Origin: Treponema sp. | GTDB lineage: Bacteria; Spirochaetota; Spirochaetia; Treponematales; Breznakiellaceae | Reading direction: 5' to 3' | Length of the DNA stretch: 64,000 nucleotides | NCBI GenBank assembly: GCA_031265825.1 | Contig: JAISCD010000081.1 | Coordinates: 18,574-82,573 of the forward strand | Part shown: one piece after another, positions 17,620 through 26,820 of the stretch | Numbering within the stretch: the stretch's first letter is position 1 | How the letters are laid out: each line of letters begins with the position of its first letter | Notes under the pieces: generated by a model | What the model saw: the letters and a program-made list of their open reading frames with translations, nothing else | Database searches by the model: none | Told to the model about the DNA's origin: nothing | Program-made: the position numbers and the translations under genes

Positions 17620-18111
17620 TTACGGACGCAACACGACAGGAGACAGAGAATTATCTACGGCTATTTCAGGAGACTTGGAGAAGGCGTTCCGCAAATCGAT
17701 CTGTTTCTTTTCGTCGGTTCGGATTTGATACACCGTGCCGTCCAATATGAAACGGATGACGAGTTTTTGTCCCTCCTCAAGTACCGTTAGGTGAAAAAGG
17801 TTTGTGTACCTTTCCGGGCATATCGGGAATAACAACAACTGCCGAAGCGCATCCGGGACGGACTGTCTCCTCGTTGACGGCGAGTCGTACCGAAGGGCTT
17901 CAAGTTCTCTGGTAGATCGCATCTTGCTTGCGCCTGTGGTCGCATCCAAAGCGTCCCTTATGCTCCGCCCGCCGATTGACCAATTAAGGTAGTTCCTTGT
18001 CGGGTCTGGTCTGAGCGCATTGTAACGCATATCAATAGTAACATCCTGCGCTACCGCCAAAAGTCCGCCGACAAATGCCAGCGAAACGCCAATAAAAAAT
18101 GATTTCTTCAT
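17620..18111 (-). CDS. secreted hypothetical protein, possibly interrupted
   Basis: A 163-residue protein with a signal peptide (MKKSFFIGVSLAFVGGLLAV, cleavage likely after AVA or nearby), hence periplasmic or surface-exposed. No domain recognised. The frame ends in TAA at 17620-17622, but the same frame then stays open for another 58 codons to a TAA at 17443, with a protein-like composition (NSLDWSKVQWRPD, YVGTLTAGYSGG). The native protein may have been about 222 residues and been cut by a nonsense change. It follows the MerR gene on the same strand at 114 bases. Confidence 0.6.
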   Translation of the reverse strand: MKKSFFIGVSLAFVGGLLAVAQDVTIDMRYNALRPDPTRNYLNWSIGGRSIRDALDATTGASKMRSTRELEALRYDSPSTRRQSVPDALRQLLLFPICPERYTNLFHLTVLEEGQKLVIRFILDGTVYQIRTDEKKQIDLRNAFSKSPEIAVDNSLSPVVLRP

Positions 18112-18225
18112 TTATACTCTCCTTATACTTATTTGCGCCGTTATCCCTACGGGATTAACGGGTAAACCAACGCCTCAACAGGGGGCTTTCCCCTGCCGCC
18201 AAGGTAGAATTTACGGCTTTCATCG

Positions 18226-18612
18226 TTACTTTTCCTTCCGCGTTAATTGATCTTCCGCGGCTCGAATCGCGGTATCGTAATACGCCACCTTGAAGTCGAG
18301 CTTGTCCAGCGCGGTCTTCATGTCGTCCATCCTCTTGGCGAGTAACCTGCGCTGTTCTTGCAGAATCTTCTTGCGGGCTTCCCGCGTGCCGTCCCCTTGC
18401 TTGAAAAGCGCAACGTATTCAAGCAACGCCGCCACCGCAACGCCCGCGCCTCGCATACATACGATAAAATCAACCCATTGGCAATCAATTTCGCCGTAGT
18501 CCCGAATACCGCCCTTGCCCCGCGTTACCGGCGGGAGTAAGCCGACACGCTCATAATAACGGAGTGTGTCTATCGTCAAGCCGTATCTTTCGGCGACCTC
18601 TGCTATAGTCAT
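18226..18612 (-). CDS. MerR family transcriptional regulator
   Basis: A 128-residue regulator. The winged helix-turn-helix is classic: TIAEVAERYGLTIDTLRYYERVGLLPP at the start, then GGIRDYGE in place of the usual R-Y. The rest is the long dimerisation helix (ILQEQRRLLAKRMDDMKTAL). No cysteine cluster for metal sensing is seen, so it belongs to the AdhR/YhdM-like group that sense aldehydes, oxidants or drugs. Such regulators bind the long spacer of a promoter. Its target is not obvious; reductase genes (nitroreductase, SDR) lie 1-2.5 kb upstream on the same strand. Confidence 0.9.
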   Translation of the reverse strand: MTIAEVAERYGLTIDTLRYYERVGLLPPVTRGKGGIRDYGEIDCQWVDFIVCMRGAGVAVAALLEYVALFKQGDGTREARKKILQEQRRLLAKRMDDMKTALDKLDFKVAYYDTAIRAAEDQLTRKEK

Positions 18613-18768
18613 AGTGTCATTATCGGACTTGGAGTGAACTCCAACTAAAGTGTTTTTTTGTCTTTTTTCACCATAATTCTTGAAAAAGGCGGGTATTAGG
18701 AAGGGTAGGGCGGTGGCGAGGCTCTTTCGGGGCGCTTTGCTTGGTTCAGTGTTCCTGTAATGTGGTTT

Positions 18769-19362
18769 TCAGATATATTCATAGCAAGGGTATTGTGTTT
18801 TTAAATACGAAATATGTTTATTCCATGTTTTATTATCTAATTCCTTTAAATCCCGCGATTTAACAACAAGTTTTCCATTTATCAACGTTTCTTCATAGCC
18901 CCATTGAAAACCTGCTAAAAAAGATAACTTATTACCGTTCATTCTTGACGGCATATCAACGAGGTAAGTATAAGCCGTCCACGTGCCTTTAACATTTCCA
19001 TTCAAATTATTGCATGGGGCATCGTAAATTTCGGCGGGACTGCCATAGGCAAAATAAATACAATGCGGATCATTTGAATCAATGGATAACTCATTTTCGT
19101 CAGGCGTCTCAAGTAAGTCAGAAGAAAAATATGCTCTTTGAACAAGCTGTATCCACCCGCATAACCGCCGGTAGCCCGTATTAGTCATATTCTTGATATA
19201 AGCGTGAACCGTAGGATACCCAATACAAAGATGGGGATCAAAGGGCAAGCCGAGCAAAGCGTCAAAACCGCTCTCCCAAGCGCTTTCATTCACTCGGTAA
19301 ATAACCTCTATTGTATTTTGTATGCCCCTTAAGTTAAATGGTATATGCACAATCTTGTTCAC
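18769..19362 (-). CDS. hypothetical protein, 197 residues
   Basis: A soluble protein without signal peptide or recognised motif, rich in aromatic residues (GWIQLVQRAYF, FLAGFQWGYEE). It starts with GTG at 19362, with GGA about eight bases upstream. More AT-rich than its neighbours. Coding character is good over the whole length, so it is very probably real, but I cannot assign a family. It stands alone between a repeat block and the MerR gene. Confidence 0.6.
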   Translation of the reverse strand: MNKIVHIPFNLRGIQNTIEVIYRVNESAWESGFDALLGLPFDPHLCIGYPTVHAYIKNMTNTGYRRLCGWIQLVQRAYFSSDLLETPDENELSIDSNDPHCIYFAYGSPAEIYDAPCNNLNGNVKGTWTAYTYLVDMPSRMNGNKLSFLAGFQWGYEETLINGKLVVKSRDLKELDNKTWNKHISYLKTQYPCYEYI

Positions 19363-19379
19363 TGCTTTTGTCCTTCAAT

Positions 19380-19745
19380 AGGCTGTTCGCTTCGAGTGTT
19401 CTAAAGCACCCTTCGGGTGTTTTAAAGCTTCTTGTTCCGCTCTCCATGTAGGCTGGTTGGAGGGTGACGCACCCTTCGGGTGTGCTAAAGCTTCTTGTTC
19501 CGCTCTCCATGTAGGCTGGTTGGGGGGTGACGCACCCTTCGAGTGTGCTAAAGCTTCTTGTTTTGCCCCCCATACAGATTAGTAGGGGGGTGACGGAAGA
19601 CCGCCGAAGGCGGGCTGTAGGCAGGGGGGCGCGAAACAAAGGCAACGGTGTGCCGAAATGTTGTGGAAATAGCGCCCCCCTTCTGATTATTTGGCTGTGC
19701 CTGTCGGGGACAGCGGCGCTACTTTTTTAACAATGCCCTATGTTT
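19380..19745. repeat. GC-rich mosaic repeat, hairpin element copy 4
   Basis: Three roughly 62-63-bp units (ACCCTTCGGGTG, TTTTAAAGCTTCTTG, CCATGTAGGCTGGTTGG) followed by the hairpin element (19581-19690), nearly identical to copy 3, and the same tail module. The block separates two minus-strand genes. Noncoding. Confidence 0.85.
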
Positions 19746-19760
19746 CGGCGACTTCTCATT

Positions 19761-20294
19761 TTACACAAAGCGCACAATGTCTTCAAACGCCTTGCGTTTC
19801 TTTTCACGAATAAGGGCATTAGAAGGGTATCCCAAGGCAATTACAGACCCGAATTGCTTTTCCGCTGGAATATTCAACAATTCGCATATCTTCTTGCGAT
19901 CATAAATACCTATGATACAGGTTCCAAGCCCCTGCGCCGCGGCTTCCAAACATATATAGGCAGTAGCCGCGCCTATATCACCCTTCGCAAAATACTGGCT
20001 GTCGATAAAACAGCTAATCGTAGGGCTTAAAATAGCGTGTTCCTCAAGCACAATAATAAACGCCTTTGCCGTTCCCAACCAACTGTTTTGCTTGAGCTGT
20101 TGACCGCATGACGCTATTTGGCTAACCATATTCTGCGACTCCACCACGACAAAACTCCACGGTTGGGCATTACAGCCGGAATGAGTCAACCGACCCGCCT
20201 CAACACACCGCGCCAACTTGTCATGCTCAACAGGCTGTTCAGAAAACCCTCGACAACTTTGGCGTGCCTTACATAGTTCAAGAAAATCATTCAT
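19761..20294 (-). CDS. nitroreductase family protein
   Basis: A 177-residue FMN-dependent oxidoreductase. The opening DFLELCKARQSCRGFSEQPV contains the R-x-S-x-R FMN phosphate-binding pattern, the middle GGLTHSGCNAQPWSFVVV-type strand is present as LTHSGCNAQPWSFVV, and the second FMN loop is AAQGLGTCIIGIYDR. Members reduce nitro compounds, quinones or enones with NAD(P)H. The short length is normal for the single-domain class. Monocistronic, 67 bases downstream of the SDR gene. Confidence 0.9.
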   Translation of the reverse strand: MNDFLELCKARQSCRGFSEQPVEHDKLARCVEAGRLTHSGCNAQPWSFVVVESQNMVSQIASCGQQLKQNSWLGTAKAFIIVLEEHAILSPTISCFIDSQYFAKGDIGAATAYICLEAAAQGLGTCIIGIYDRKKICELLNIPAEKQFGSVIALGYPSNALIREKKRKAFEDIVRFV

Positions 20295-20361
20295 ATACTA
20301 TGTCCTCCTATAATTTTGGGACTATGGTAGCATACTATAAACTCTTTAGTCAATAATATTG

Positions 20362-21228
20362 CTATCGGCTATGCACAACATCATCGGCGTCGGTAGCATA
20401 AGCCAATGCTTTTTGCGCCTCCAATTCCGCCATCCTTGCGGTTAAGGCGGACTTTATATCCTCATAAGCGTCGCTACCCAACGCCAGACGCAATGGGCAG
20501 TTCCCATCGTCAACGCAACGAATGATTACTTCTGCCATTTTTTGCGGATCGCCGGGGATCACATCCTGCTCCGTGATCTCTTTGGTATGTAGGTTCTGAT
20601 AAACCCTCTTGAAGTTTCTAGCGGGTTGATCATTGTATGCGTCCAATTCCGCCCCAAATACGCCATGATTGGCAAAAAATCCCGTGCGAATCCCTCCCGG
20701 TTCTACCAATGTGATCGTTATGTTAAATGGAGCGCCTTCCTTCGCCAATGTTTCAAACGCCCCTTCAACCGCCCACTTAGAAGCGCTGTACAGTCCCTGC
20801 CCCGGATTGGAAAGATGCCCCACTTCACTGGAGATTTGAACAATATGCCCCTTACCTCGCCCTCTGAAATAGGGCATAAAAGCCCGCGCAACCCGTAGCG
20901 AACCAAAGAAATTCGTTTGAAACACGTGATCAATCTGCTCATCACTCACCTCTTCCACAGCCCCAAACAGCCCATACCCAGCGTTGTTTACCGCTACATC
21001 AATGTCGCCAAGCTCCTCTATTGCCCTGCCCACTACCCGCTTGATAGCGCGTGAATCAGTTAAATCAAGCTCTGTCCGCCATAGACGTGAGCCGTATCTT
21101 TCCCGCAATTCATCGAGCGCTTGGGGTTTACGCACGGTGGCGGCGACACGATCACCTCGCTCAAGCAACATTTTGAGCATTGGATACGCCAATCCCCCGT
21201 TTGCGCCTGTAATAAACCATGTTTTCAT
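20362..21228 (-). CDS. short-chain dehydrogenase/reductase
   Basis: A 288-residue classical SDR. NAD(P)-binding glycine motif TGANGGLAYPM at the start, NNAGYGLFG near residue 85, catalytic serine in VQISSEVGHLS and the Y-x-x-x-K pair in YSASKWAVEG. The tail LVEPGGIRTGF is also typical. It oxidises or reduces a hydroxyl/keto group of an unknown substrate. The upstream region is interrupted by a remnant of the large methyltransferase gene on the opposite strand. Confidence 0.9.
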   Translation of the reverse strand: MKTWFITGANGGLAYPMLKMLLERGDRVAATVRKPQALDELRERYGSRLWRTELDLTDSRAIKRVVGRAIEELGDIDVAVNNAGYGLFGAVEEVSDEQIDHVFQTNFFGSLRVARAFMPYFRGRGKGHIVQISSEVGHLSNPGQGLYSASKWAVEGAFETLAKEGAPFNITITLVEPGGIRTGFFANHGVFGAELDAYNDQPARNFKRVYQNLHTKEITEQDVIPGDPQKMAEVIIRCVDDGNCPLRLALGSDAYEDIKSALTARMAELEAQKALAYATDADDVVHSR

Positions 21229-21262
21229 AAAAAATCCTCCATTTCATCCTATTATATATTCT

Positions 21263-21340
21263 TTACCGCTGGAGAAACTACGGTCTCTGGCTGAAAGCAT
21301 CCGCCCTAATATATATGAATACGGCTTCTTAAAGGGATGA
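21263..21340 (+). pseudogene. 3' remnant of a third nuclease/methyltransferase copy
   Basis: A 78-base stretch that encodes LEKLRSLAESIRPNIYEYGF-LKG and a stop, matching the last 25 codons of the genes at 12128 and 14606 (EKLQALAERFQPKIYEYGF in copy 2). It lies between the SDR and cysK genes, both on the other strand, with no other part of the gene around it. It marks a lost or truncated copy and shows that this gene has occupied more than one locus. Confidence 0.8.
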
Positions 21341-21357
21341 TGGGAAATGTCCCCTGT

Positions 21358-22314
21358 TCATTCGCCTGCGTCTGAAAGCTGTGTTGAAAGATAACGTTCT
21401 CCAGAATCAGGCAGTATCGTTACGATGAGCTTGCCCGCGCTTTCAGGACGCGCCGCTACCTTCAACGCGCTCCAAATAGCGGCGCCAGAAGAGATGCCAC
21501 AGAGGATTCCCTCAACTTTAGCGGTTTCCCGCGCGGTTGCAATAGCGTCTTCATTAGTAACCCTGACTATCTCGTCAATAATTGAACGATTAAGAATCTT
21601 GGGGATAAACCCCGCGCCGATTCCTTGTATACGATGGGGGCCGGGGAGACCGCCTGAAAGTACCGGCGAGGCGTCGGGTTCTACCGCTATGATACGGACA
21701 CCCTGCTTCCGCGCCTTGAGAACCTCGCCAACGCCGGTTATGGTGCCTCCTGTGCCGACCCCGGAAACAAATATATCAACAGCCCCAGCCGTATCTATCC
21801 ATATCTCTTCAGCCGTGGTTAGCCGATGTATCTGCGGATTTGCGGGATTTTCAAATTGGAGGGGAATGAAACTACCCGGTATCTGTGAATGTAGTTCTTT
21901 GGCTTTACGGATTGAACCTTTCATCCCATCTTTACCAGAAGTAAGCGCTACCTCGGCGCCAAGCATCCGCGCCAACTTTCTCCGCTCAACAGACATAGTT
22001 TCAGGCATGGTGAGTATGAGTTTGTACCCTCTGGAAGCGCAGGCAAAGGCAAGTCCTATGCCTGTATTGCCGCTGGTCGGCTCTATTACGGTCCCACCCG
22101 GTTTGAGTTTGCCTTCGTTTTCCGCCGCGTCTAACATCGCCGCGCCTATGCGGTCTTTCACACTCGTTAAAGGATTAAAGGACTCCACCTTCGCAAGTAC
22201 AACCCCCGGAAGCCCTGATCCAAGTTTTGCGAGTCTTACAAGAGGCGTGTTTCCTCTGGCGTCAATGATGGTGTCAAAGATCTTCCCGCGTACCGGGAAA
22301 GCTTGTTCATTCAT
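21358..22314 (-). CDS. cysK: cysteine synthase A (O-acetylserine sulfhydrylase), copy 1
   Basis: A 318-residue PLP enzyme making L-cysteine from O-acetylserine and sulfide. The PLP lysine is in SVKDRIG (near residue 50), the substrate loop is TSGNTGIG, the phosphate loop is [10 protein letters not shown], and the C-terminus keeps ISSGAA and [10 protein letters not shown]. It is the last gene of a minus-strand run that includes an SsuABC-like importer, 50 bases downstream of the ATPase gene. That context suggests use of imported organic sulfur for cysteine. A second, clearly different cysK lies at 49.2 kb. Confidence 0.95.
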   Translation of the reverse strand: MNEQAFPVRGKIFDTIIDARGNTPLVRLAKLGSGLPGVVLAKVESFNPLTSVKDRIGAAMLDAAENEGKLKPGGTVIEPTSGNTGIGLAFACASRGYKLILTMPETMSVERRKLARMLGAEVALTSGKDGMKGSIRKAKELHSQIPGSFIPLQFENPANPQIHRLTTAEEIWIDTAGAVDIFVSGVGTGGTITGVGEVLKARKQGVRIIAVEPDASPVLSGGLPGPHRIQGIGAGFIPKILNRSIIDEIVRVTNEDAIATARETAKVEGILCGISSGAAIWSALKVAARPESAGKLIVTILPDSGERYLSTQLSDAGE

Positions 22315-22364
22315 GTTTTTCCTCCTCTCTTCTTATTCTCATTTGGTAGGCTTCTTTGCAGTTA

Positions 22365-23276
22365 TCATATTGAATAGTCGCTTTCTTGATTGACGTCATA
22401 CTGAAACATAGCGAGGATACGTTCCTGTATGCTAACTAACGCCGCGTCAGTTCTTGCTCGGGGGCGTTGGACGTCTACGAGTATTTTGTTGCGTATTGAG
22501 CCGGGGCTGGGAGAAAAAACCACCACCTCGTCTGAAATATACACCGCTTCCTGTACATCGTGAGTTACCATAACGATGGTGATTGGCTTTGACATTTCTA
22601 CGGTTTCAGACCAGAGGCGCAACAGCTCGTCTTGCAGTTTTTCCCTCGTAAGAGCATCTACAGCCGCAAAAGGCTCATCCATAAGGATAATTTTCGGCTC
22701 GACAGAAAGCGCTCGCGCTAAAGACAAACGTTGACGCATCCCGCCTGAAAGTTGGGAAGGGTATTTGTTGGCAAAAGCGCCTAAATCAACCTTGTTCAAG
22801 TAGAAGAAAGCCTTCTCTTCAATATCCTTGCGCCTCTGACGTTCTATTCCCTTTTTCCCTGCGTTACGCAGTTTGAGCGCGAATACAACGTTATCAAGAG
22901 CGGTCATCCAAGGAAAAACCGCGTAATCCTGAAAAATCATGGCGATGTCGTGTTTGGGATGGTCCTGAAACACACTGTTTGCCAGAGGTGAAATAAAACG
23001 ATACCGACGCTGATAAGCGATTCGTTCCTTGCGTGTCGCCGGTAAAGGCTCAAGCACAAGCCGTCCGTCAATGTAAATCGCGCCATCCGTAGGCGGCTGG
23101 AGTCCCGCAAGAATCTCAAGGAACGTCGATTTACCACATCCTGACGGACCAAGGAACGAAACAATCTTCCCGTCAGAAATAGAAAGGCTCACGTTCAATA
23201 CCGCGGTAAGCCCTTCCGCAATCCCTTTCTCATTTACTATGGAAAAAAACTTGGTAATACTCTTAGCTTCTATCAT
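22365..23276 (-). CDS. ABC importer ATPase (SsuB/TauB/NrtD-like)
   Basis: A 303-residue nucleotide-binding protein. Walker A is GPSGCGKST, the signature LSGGMRQRLSLARAL, Walker B IILMDEPFAAVD, and the Q-loop IFQDYAVFPWMT is that of the nitrate/sulfonate/taurine importer group. It pairs with the permease and binding protein encoded upstream. The start at 23276 is chosen since family members open just before the first strand; an ATG at 23294 would add six residues. A GC-rich repeat block of 360 bases separates it from the permease gene, splitting an otherwise tight operon. Confidence 0.9.
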   Translation of the reverse strand: MIEAKSITKFFSIVNEKGIAEGLTAVLNVSLSISDGKIVSFLGPSGCGKSTFLEILAGLQPPTDGAIYIDGRLVLEPLPATRKERIAYQRRYRFISPLANSVFQDHPKHDIAMIFQDYAVFPWMTALDNVVFALKLRNAGKKGIERQRRKDIEEKAFFYLNKVDLGAFANKYPSQLSGGMRQRLSLARALSVEPKIILMDEPFAAVDALTREKLQDELLRLWSETVEMSKPITIVMVTHDVQEAVYISDEVVVFSPSPGSIRNKILVDVQRPRARTDAALVSIQERILAMFQYDVNQESDYSI

Positions 23277-23294
23277 CTCACTGCCTTCTAGCAT

Positions 23295-23651
23295 ACAGGC
23301 AAAGCCTGTTTAATGCCTTTGCCGCACACCCTTCGGGTGTTTTAAAGGCGTCCTGCTCCGCCCTTTCTTACTAACAACGAATAGGTTCCACTTGCCTGCA
23401 AGCGCACCCTTCGGGCATCCTTCGGGTGTTCTAAAAGCACTCCGCCTCTTCTTCTAACAACGAATAGGTTCCGCTTGTTTACAAGTGCAACCTTCGGGCA
23501 CCCTTTGGGTGTTTTAAAGCGTCCCGCTCCGCCTCTTCTTCTAACAACAAGTAGGCTCCACTTGCTTGCAAGTGTAGCCGTCAAGTCAGTGGAAGCGGTA
23601 CTACCTTTCTAATAACGCCCCGTGTGAAGTATTTAAACACCCGAAGGGTGG
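23295..23651. repeat. GC-rich mosaic repeat inside an ABC transporter operon
   Basis: Three diverged units of about 84 bp, each with CTAACAACGAATAGGTTCC, a CTTG-CAAG arm pair and CACCCTTCGGGTG, ending in the tail CCCCGTGTGAAGTATTTAAACACCCGAAGGGTG. The last repeat base abuts the permease stop codon (23652). It contains strong hairpins but no hairpin element core and no gene. Confidence 0.85.
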
Positions 23652-24488
23652 TTAAACACCCTTCGGGCGCCAGATGGCCATTTTTATTTCTACGTACTTC
23701 AAGACCTCGATGAGGAACCAGCCTATCCAGCCAAGTATCGCCATACAGACCATCATTTCGGGGATGATGAAGTAATCTTTCGCCTGTCCCAGAAGGTAGC
23801 CTATACCCATGCGCCCGCCGTAGGATTCGCCGATGAGGAGCATCACAAGCCCCATAGCCACGCCCGTCTTGAGACTCATAATGATAGAACCAAAGGCGTG
23901 CCAGAAGTAGACTTTACGAAGCAAGGTGAATTCACTTGCCCCGAACACACGGGCAGAGGCGAGATAACGCGGATCCGTGTCTTTGATACCCTGATAGGTG
24001 TTGAAAAGAATCGGATAGAAAATACCGATGAACATAAGAAACACGTGCATTTTTGAACCTATGCCAAACAGAATTATCGTCATTGGCACCCAAGCCGGGG
24101 GCGGTATAGGCGAGAGAAGTTGCCAAAGCGGTAAGAACCACGCGCGAAACTTGAGATTCCAGCCCATAAGAAGACCAATAGGGACAGCCGTAACGACAGC
24201 CATGATAAAGGCGATGAAGAAACGCCCCATGCTATAAGCGATGTGGAGGAGGAGCTTCTTATGCCACAGCATGAACCAAAACCGCTCCACCACAACACTT
24301 AAAGGCGGCAAGAGACTTTCTGGAATGATCTTCCATCTGGGAAGGAATTCCCACGCTAACAGCAACGTTCCAAAGACGACCAGAAAGCCCAATGAGAAAA
24401 AATTAGTCAATGAATTCTTTAAGAATCCGCCGAGTTCATTAAGAAAACGGCGGAAACCTTTAGTTTCGTAGGATTCCACGATGATCAA
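23652..24488 (-). CDS. ABC importer permease (SsuC/TauC/NrtB-like)
   Basis: A 278-residue inner-membrane protein with six predicted helices and the EAA loop typical of the BPD_transp_1 family, here SARVFGASEFTLLRKVYFWHA. The opening hydrophobic segment and the motif PLLWQLLSPIPPPAWVP-type (PLWQLLSPIPPPAWVPM) match sulfonate/nitrate/taurine importers. The start overlaps the stop of the YVTN lipoprotein gene by four bases. It forms the channel for the substrate-binding protein encoded two genes upstream. Confidence 0.9.
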   Translation of the reverse strand: MIIVESYETKGFRRFLNELGGFLKNSLTNFFSLGFLVVFGTLLLAWEFLPRWKIIPESLLPPLSVVVERFWFMLWHKKLLLHIAYSMGRFFIAFIMAVVTAVPIGLLMGWNLKFRAWFLPLWQLLSPIPPPAWVPMTIILFGIGSKMHVFLMFIGIFYPILFNTYQGIKDTDPRYLASARVFGASEFTLLRKVYFWHAFGSIIMSLKTGVAMGLVMLLIGESYGGRMGIGYLLGQAKDYFIIPEMMVCMAILGWIGWFLIEVLKYVEIKMAIWRPKGV

Positions 24489-25741
24489 CGCCCGTATCCC
24501 GGAGATACTACACCGTGCGGTGTTTTACCCACTTCGAGGTCTTCGACGAGGCTAAGATCATCAGACCTGACAATCAACGCCCTGCCGTTAGCGCCGCTAC
24601 TCGCGCCTGAAGCCGCCACGATAATGTAATCACCCGTAGGATCGTATGCTTGGTGGTTGATACCACCCGTGCCGAGGGCGCCGGCGTCAATGGTGTTCTT
24701 GACCTTGATGGTACTCCAGTCAACTTCTGCGCTAGACCCATTCTTTGCCGTCGCCCCACTCAAGGCGTCAATATCAACCAGCCGCACAATGGGCCCCGTC
24801 AAACCTGTATGCTGGTGATCGTTAAGATACGTCGATTCTTCGCAGTCAGGCTGATTCGATTCCCCGGAAAGCAGATATTTGTTGTCAGGAGAAATATCGT
24901 AGTTATGCGGTCTACCGGGAATCCGAGCGACTATTTTCTCTTCTTCGGTGTCTACCACTACGTCTCCGCCGCCGGTAGTCAACCCTGCATCAAAACTGCC
25001 AACAATAACGTGTCTACCGTTGGGATGAACCACGAGGGCGTGGAGTGTAACGCCGGTAACAGAGGCGCCAATAGCCGCATTATCCTTTAACTGCTGAAAA
25101 ACATTGATCGTTTTAGATGGAGTCTGCGGAATGGTAGCTGGGAGACTTGAAATGTCATAAGACACGAGCGTTCCACCGGCGGCGCTTGTAGTCCAAAGCG
25201 TTTGGGAATCTGGCGATGTATCAAGAACATGAGGTGCCGAACCGTGGTTTATCTTTCCAAGCCACGTCTGGTTTTCCACATCAAATACGTTAATGGCGTT
25301 GTTAAAGTCTTCTCCTTCCACAGCGCCTTTGTTATTGGAAACCGAGAACAACCACTTACCGTCATGCGAAAGGTGTTGTCCGATGGCGGCTCCGACGTTG
25401 AAGGTGTTGACCACCTCTTCCGATGCGGTATCTACCACAAGGACTTTCCCGTCCGCTGATCCCTGACGTTCACCTATCCAAAGGTATTTGCCGTCTTTGG
25501 TAACGGAAATGAAGTGGCTTTGAGCGGGATCGCCCGATACTACGGATGAAAGATCAATTGTCTTAGTAACTCTTCGGGCGTTCAAATCAATCACTGAAAC
25601 GGTAGCGGAACCTGTATTTGAGATATAGATAGTTCCGTATTCTGGCGTGTCCGTGCCGCCCCTTTCCTCCGTTGAAGTGCAAGAAAGGGCGGCGAAAGAA
25701 ACAGCCAAGATAAAATATTGTAAAAATCTTTTTGTTTGCAT
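24485..25741 (-). CDS. YVTN beta-propeller lipoprotein
   Basis: A 418-residue lipoprotein. The signal peptide ends in the lipobox FAALSC, followed by a Thr/Gly linker and a beta-propeller of YVTN/surface-layer type (IYISNTGSATVSVIDLN, then repeats such as GKVLVVDTASEEVVNTF). The start at 25741 is chosen because it places the signal peptide correctly and has AAGGGA upstream; the frame is open further. It sits inside the ABC importer operon between binding protein and permease, an unusual place, so it may help capture or sense the substrate at the cell surface. That role is inference only. Confidence 0.8.
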   Translation of the reverse strand: MQTKRFLQYFILAVSFAALSCTSTEERGGTDTPEYGTIYISNTGSATVSVIDLNARRVTKTIDLSSVVSGDPAQSHFISVTKDGKYLWIGERQGSADGKVLVVDTASEEVVNTFNVGAAIGQHLSHDGKWLFSVSNNKGAVEGEDFNNAINVFDVENQTWLGKINHGSAPHVLDTSPDSQTLWTTSAAGGTLVSYDISSLPATIPQTPSKTINVFQQLKDNAAIGASVTGVTLHALVVHPNGRHVIVGSFDAGLTTGGGDVVVDTEEEKIVARIPGRPHNYDISPDNKYLLSGESNQPDCEESTYLNDHQHTGLTGPIVRLVDIDALSGATAKNGSSAEVDWSTIKVKNTIDAGALGTGGINHQAYDPTGDYIIVAASGASSGANGRALIVRSDDLSLVEDLEVGKTPHGVVSPGYGR

Positions 25742-25779
25742 TATAATTTCCCTTAATTTACCATAAGGTTTTGGACTGA

Positions 25780-26820
25780 CTACCATGTTATACCCTTAAA
25801 CTCAGGGGCGAATAGGGCGTCTCCCGGGTTTTGGTCAATAGTGCCTTGACGAACCAGCGCGTCCGCATAGCCTTTGAGTTGTTCTGTTTCAAGATGGGTC
25901 GTGAAACCGAGTTTAGGGTTACTATTGATGATTGCTTGGCGATCAACGCTCACGTATTTCTGGGCAATATCCACGATGTCCGATGCTACAGGGTTGGCAA
26001 GGATAATCTGGTCGGCTTCGGCGATAGCGTCAATGAAAGCTTTTGCGTCATTCAGCCGTGTAGCGATGAAGTTTGTGTTTGCGTTAATCGTGCGGCAGGG
26101 CGGATTGACGCCTGCGAGGTTGGGGTCGATCTTTCCGTCCCCATCCGCGTCTGATTCGCCGTTGAAAATAGTTTTATATATCGGGTTTCCGTTAGCGTCT
26201 TTCTTGAGTAACGCAAGGGCTACGAAGGGTTCCTCAAGGATAGCGCCTTTTACCTGCCCCGCGTCCAGCGCCGCGATAGCCGCACCGGGCGCCAGAGTCG
26301 CCAGATCGAACTCGGTGTTATACTGGCTCCGCAACGTATCCCGAATGATAATAACCGCACAGCACGTAGTAGAAAGTCCGGCTATCTGTTGACCATTAAG
26401 ATCAGACGGGGTTTTATAAGGCGAGTCGACAGGGACTACTAATACTGAAGTACAAGGGACTTTCACCTGACCGATGATGATAATATTCTGCCCTTTAGCG
26501 ATTGGGGTAATAACCCCGGTGGGGCAATTAAAGACAACATCCGCTTCGCCTGCCGCGACTGCCGCCACGCCAGAGCTTGTCTGTTGAATATCCACTTCGA
26601 GTCCTCGTTTCTGGAACAATCCTTTCTCGTATGCGACATAGAGGTTAAGGTGATGAGTCGAATTAGCGTCCGCCACGATAACTTTTTTCCCTGATAGGGT
26701 TGATCCCGCAGAACTTCCCAATGTCTCGTCTGGCGATGAACCAGCGTCTCTTTTTCCTTTTGCCCACAAAGTAGCGGACAGAACCGACAGTACCACAAAT
26801 AAACATAGTGTCTTTTTCAT
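25780..26820 (-). CDS. ABC importer substrate-binding protein (SsuA/NMT1-like)
   Basis: A 346-residue exported binding protein. Start MKKTLCLFVVLSVLSATLWA is a signal peptide, preceded by AGGAGG; the open frame upstream (to 27045) is repeat DNA. The body has the NMT1/SsuA pattern: VIVADANSTHHLNLYVAYEKGLF with the helix that faces the ligand, SSGVAAVAAGEADVVF, and ALDAGQVKGAILEEP. A pair of cysteines (STTCCAV) is unusual. Together with permease and ATPase it imports a sulfonate, nitrate, taurine or pyrimidine-like compound; nearby cysK favours a sulfur source. Confidence 0.85.
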   Translation of the reverse strand: MKKTLCLFVVLSVLSATLWAKGKRDAGSSPDETLGSSAGSTLSGKKVIVADANSTHHLNLYVAYEKGLFQKRGLEVDIQQTSSGVAAVAAGEADVVFNCPTGVITPIAKGQNIIIIGQVKVPCTSVLVVPVDSPYKTPSDLNGQQIAGLSTTCCAVIIIRDTLRSQYNTEFDLATLAPGAAIAALDAGQVKGAILEEPFVALALLKKDANGNPIYKTIFNGESDADGDGKIDPNLAGVNPPCRTINANTNFIATRLNDAKAFIDAIAEADQIILANPVASDIVDIAQKYVSVDRQAIINSNPKLGFTTHLETEQLKGYADALVRQGTIDQNPGDALFAPEFKGITW

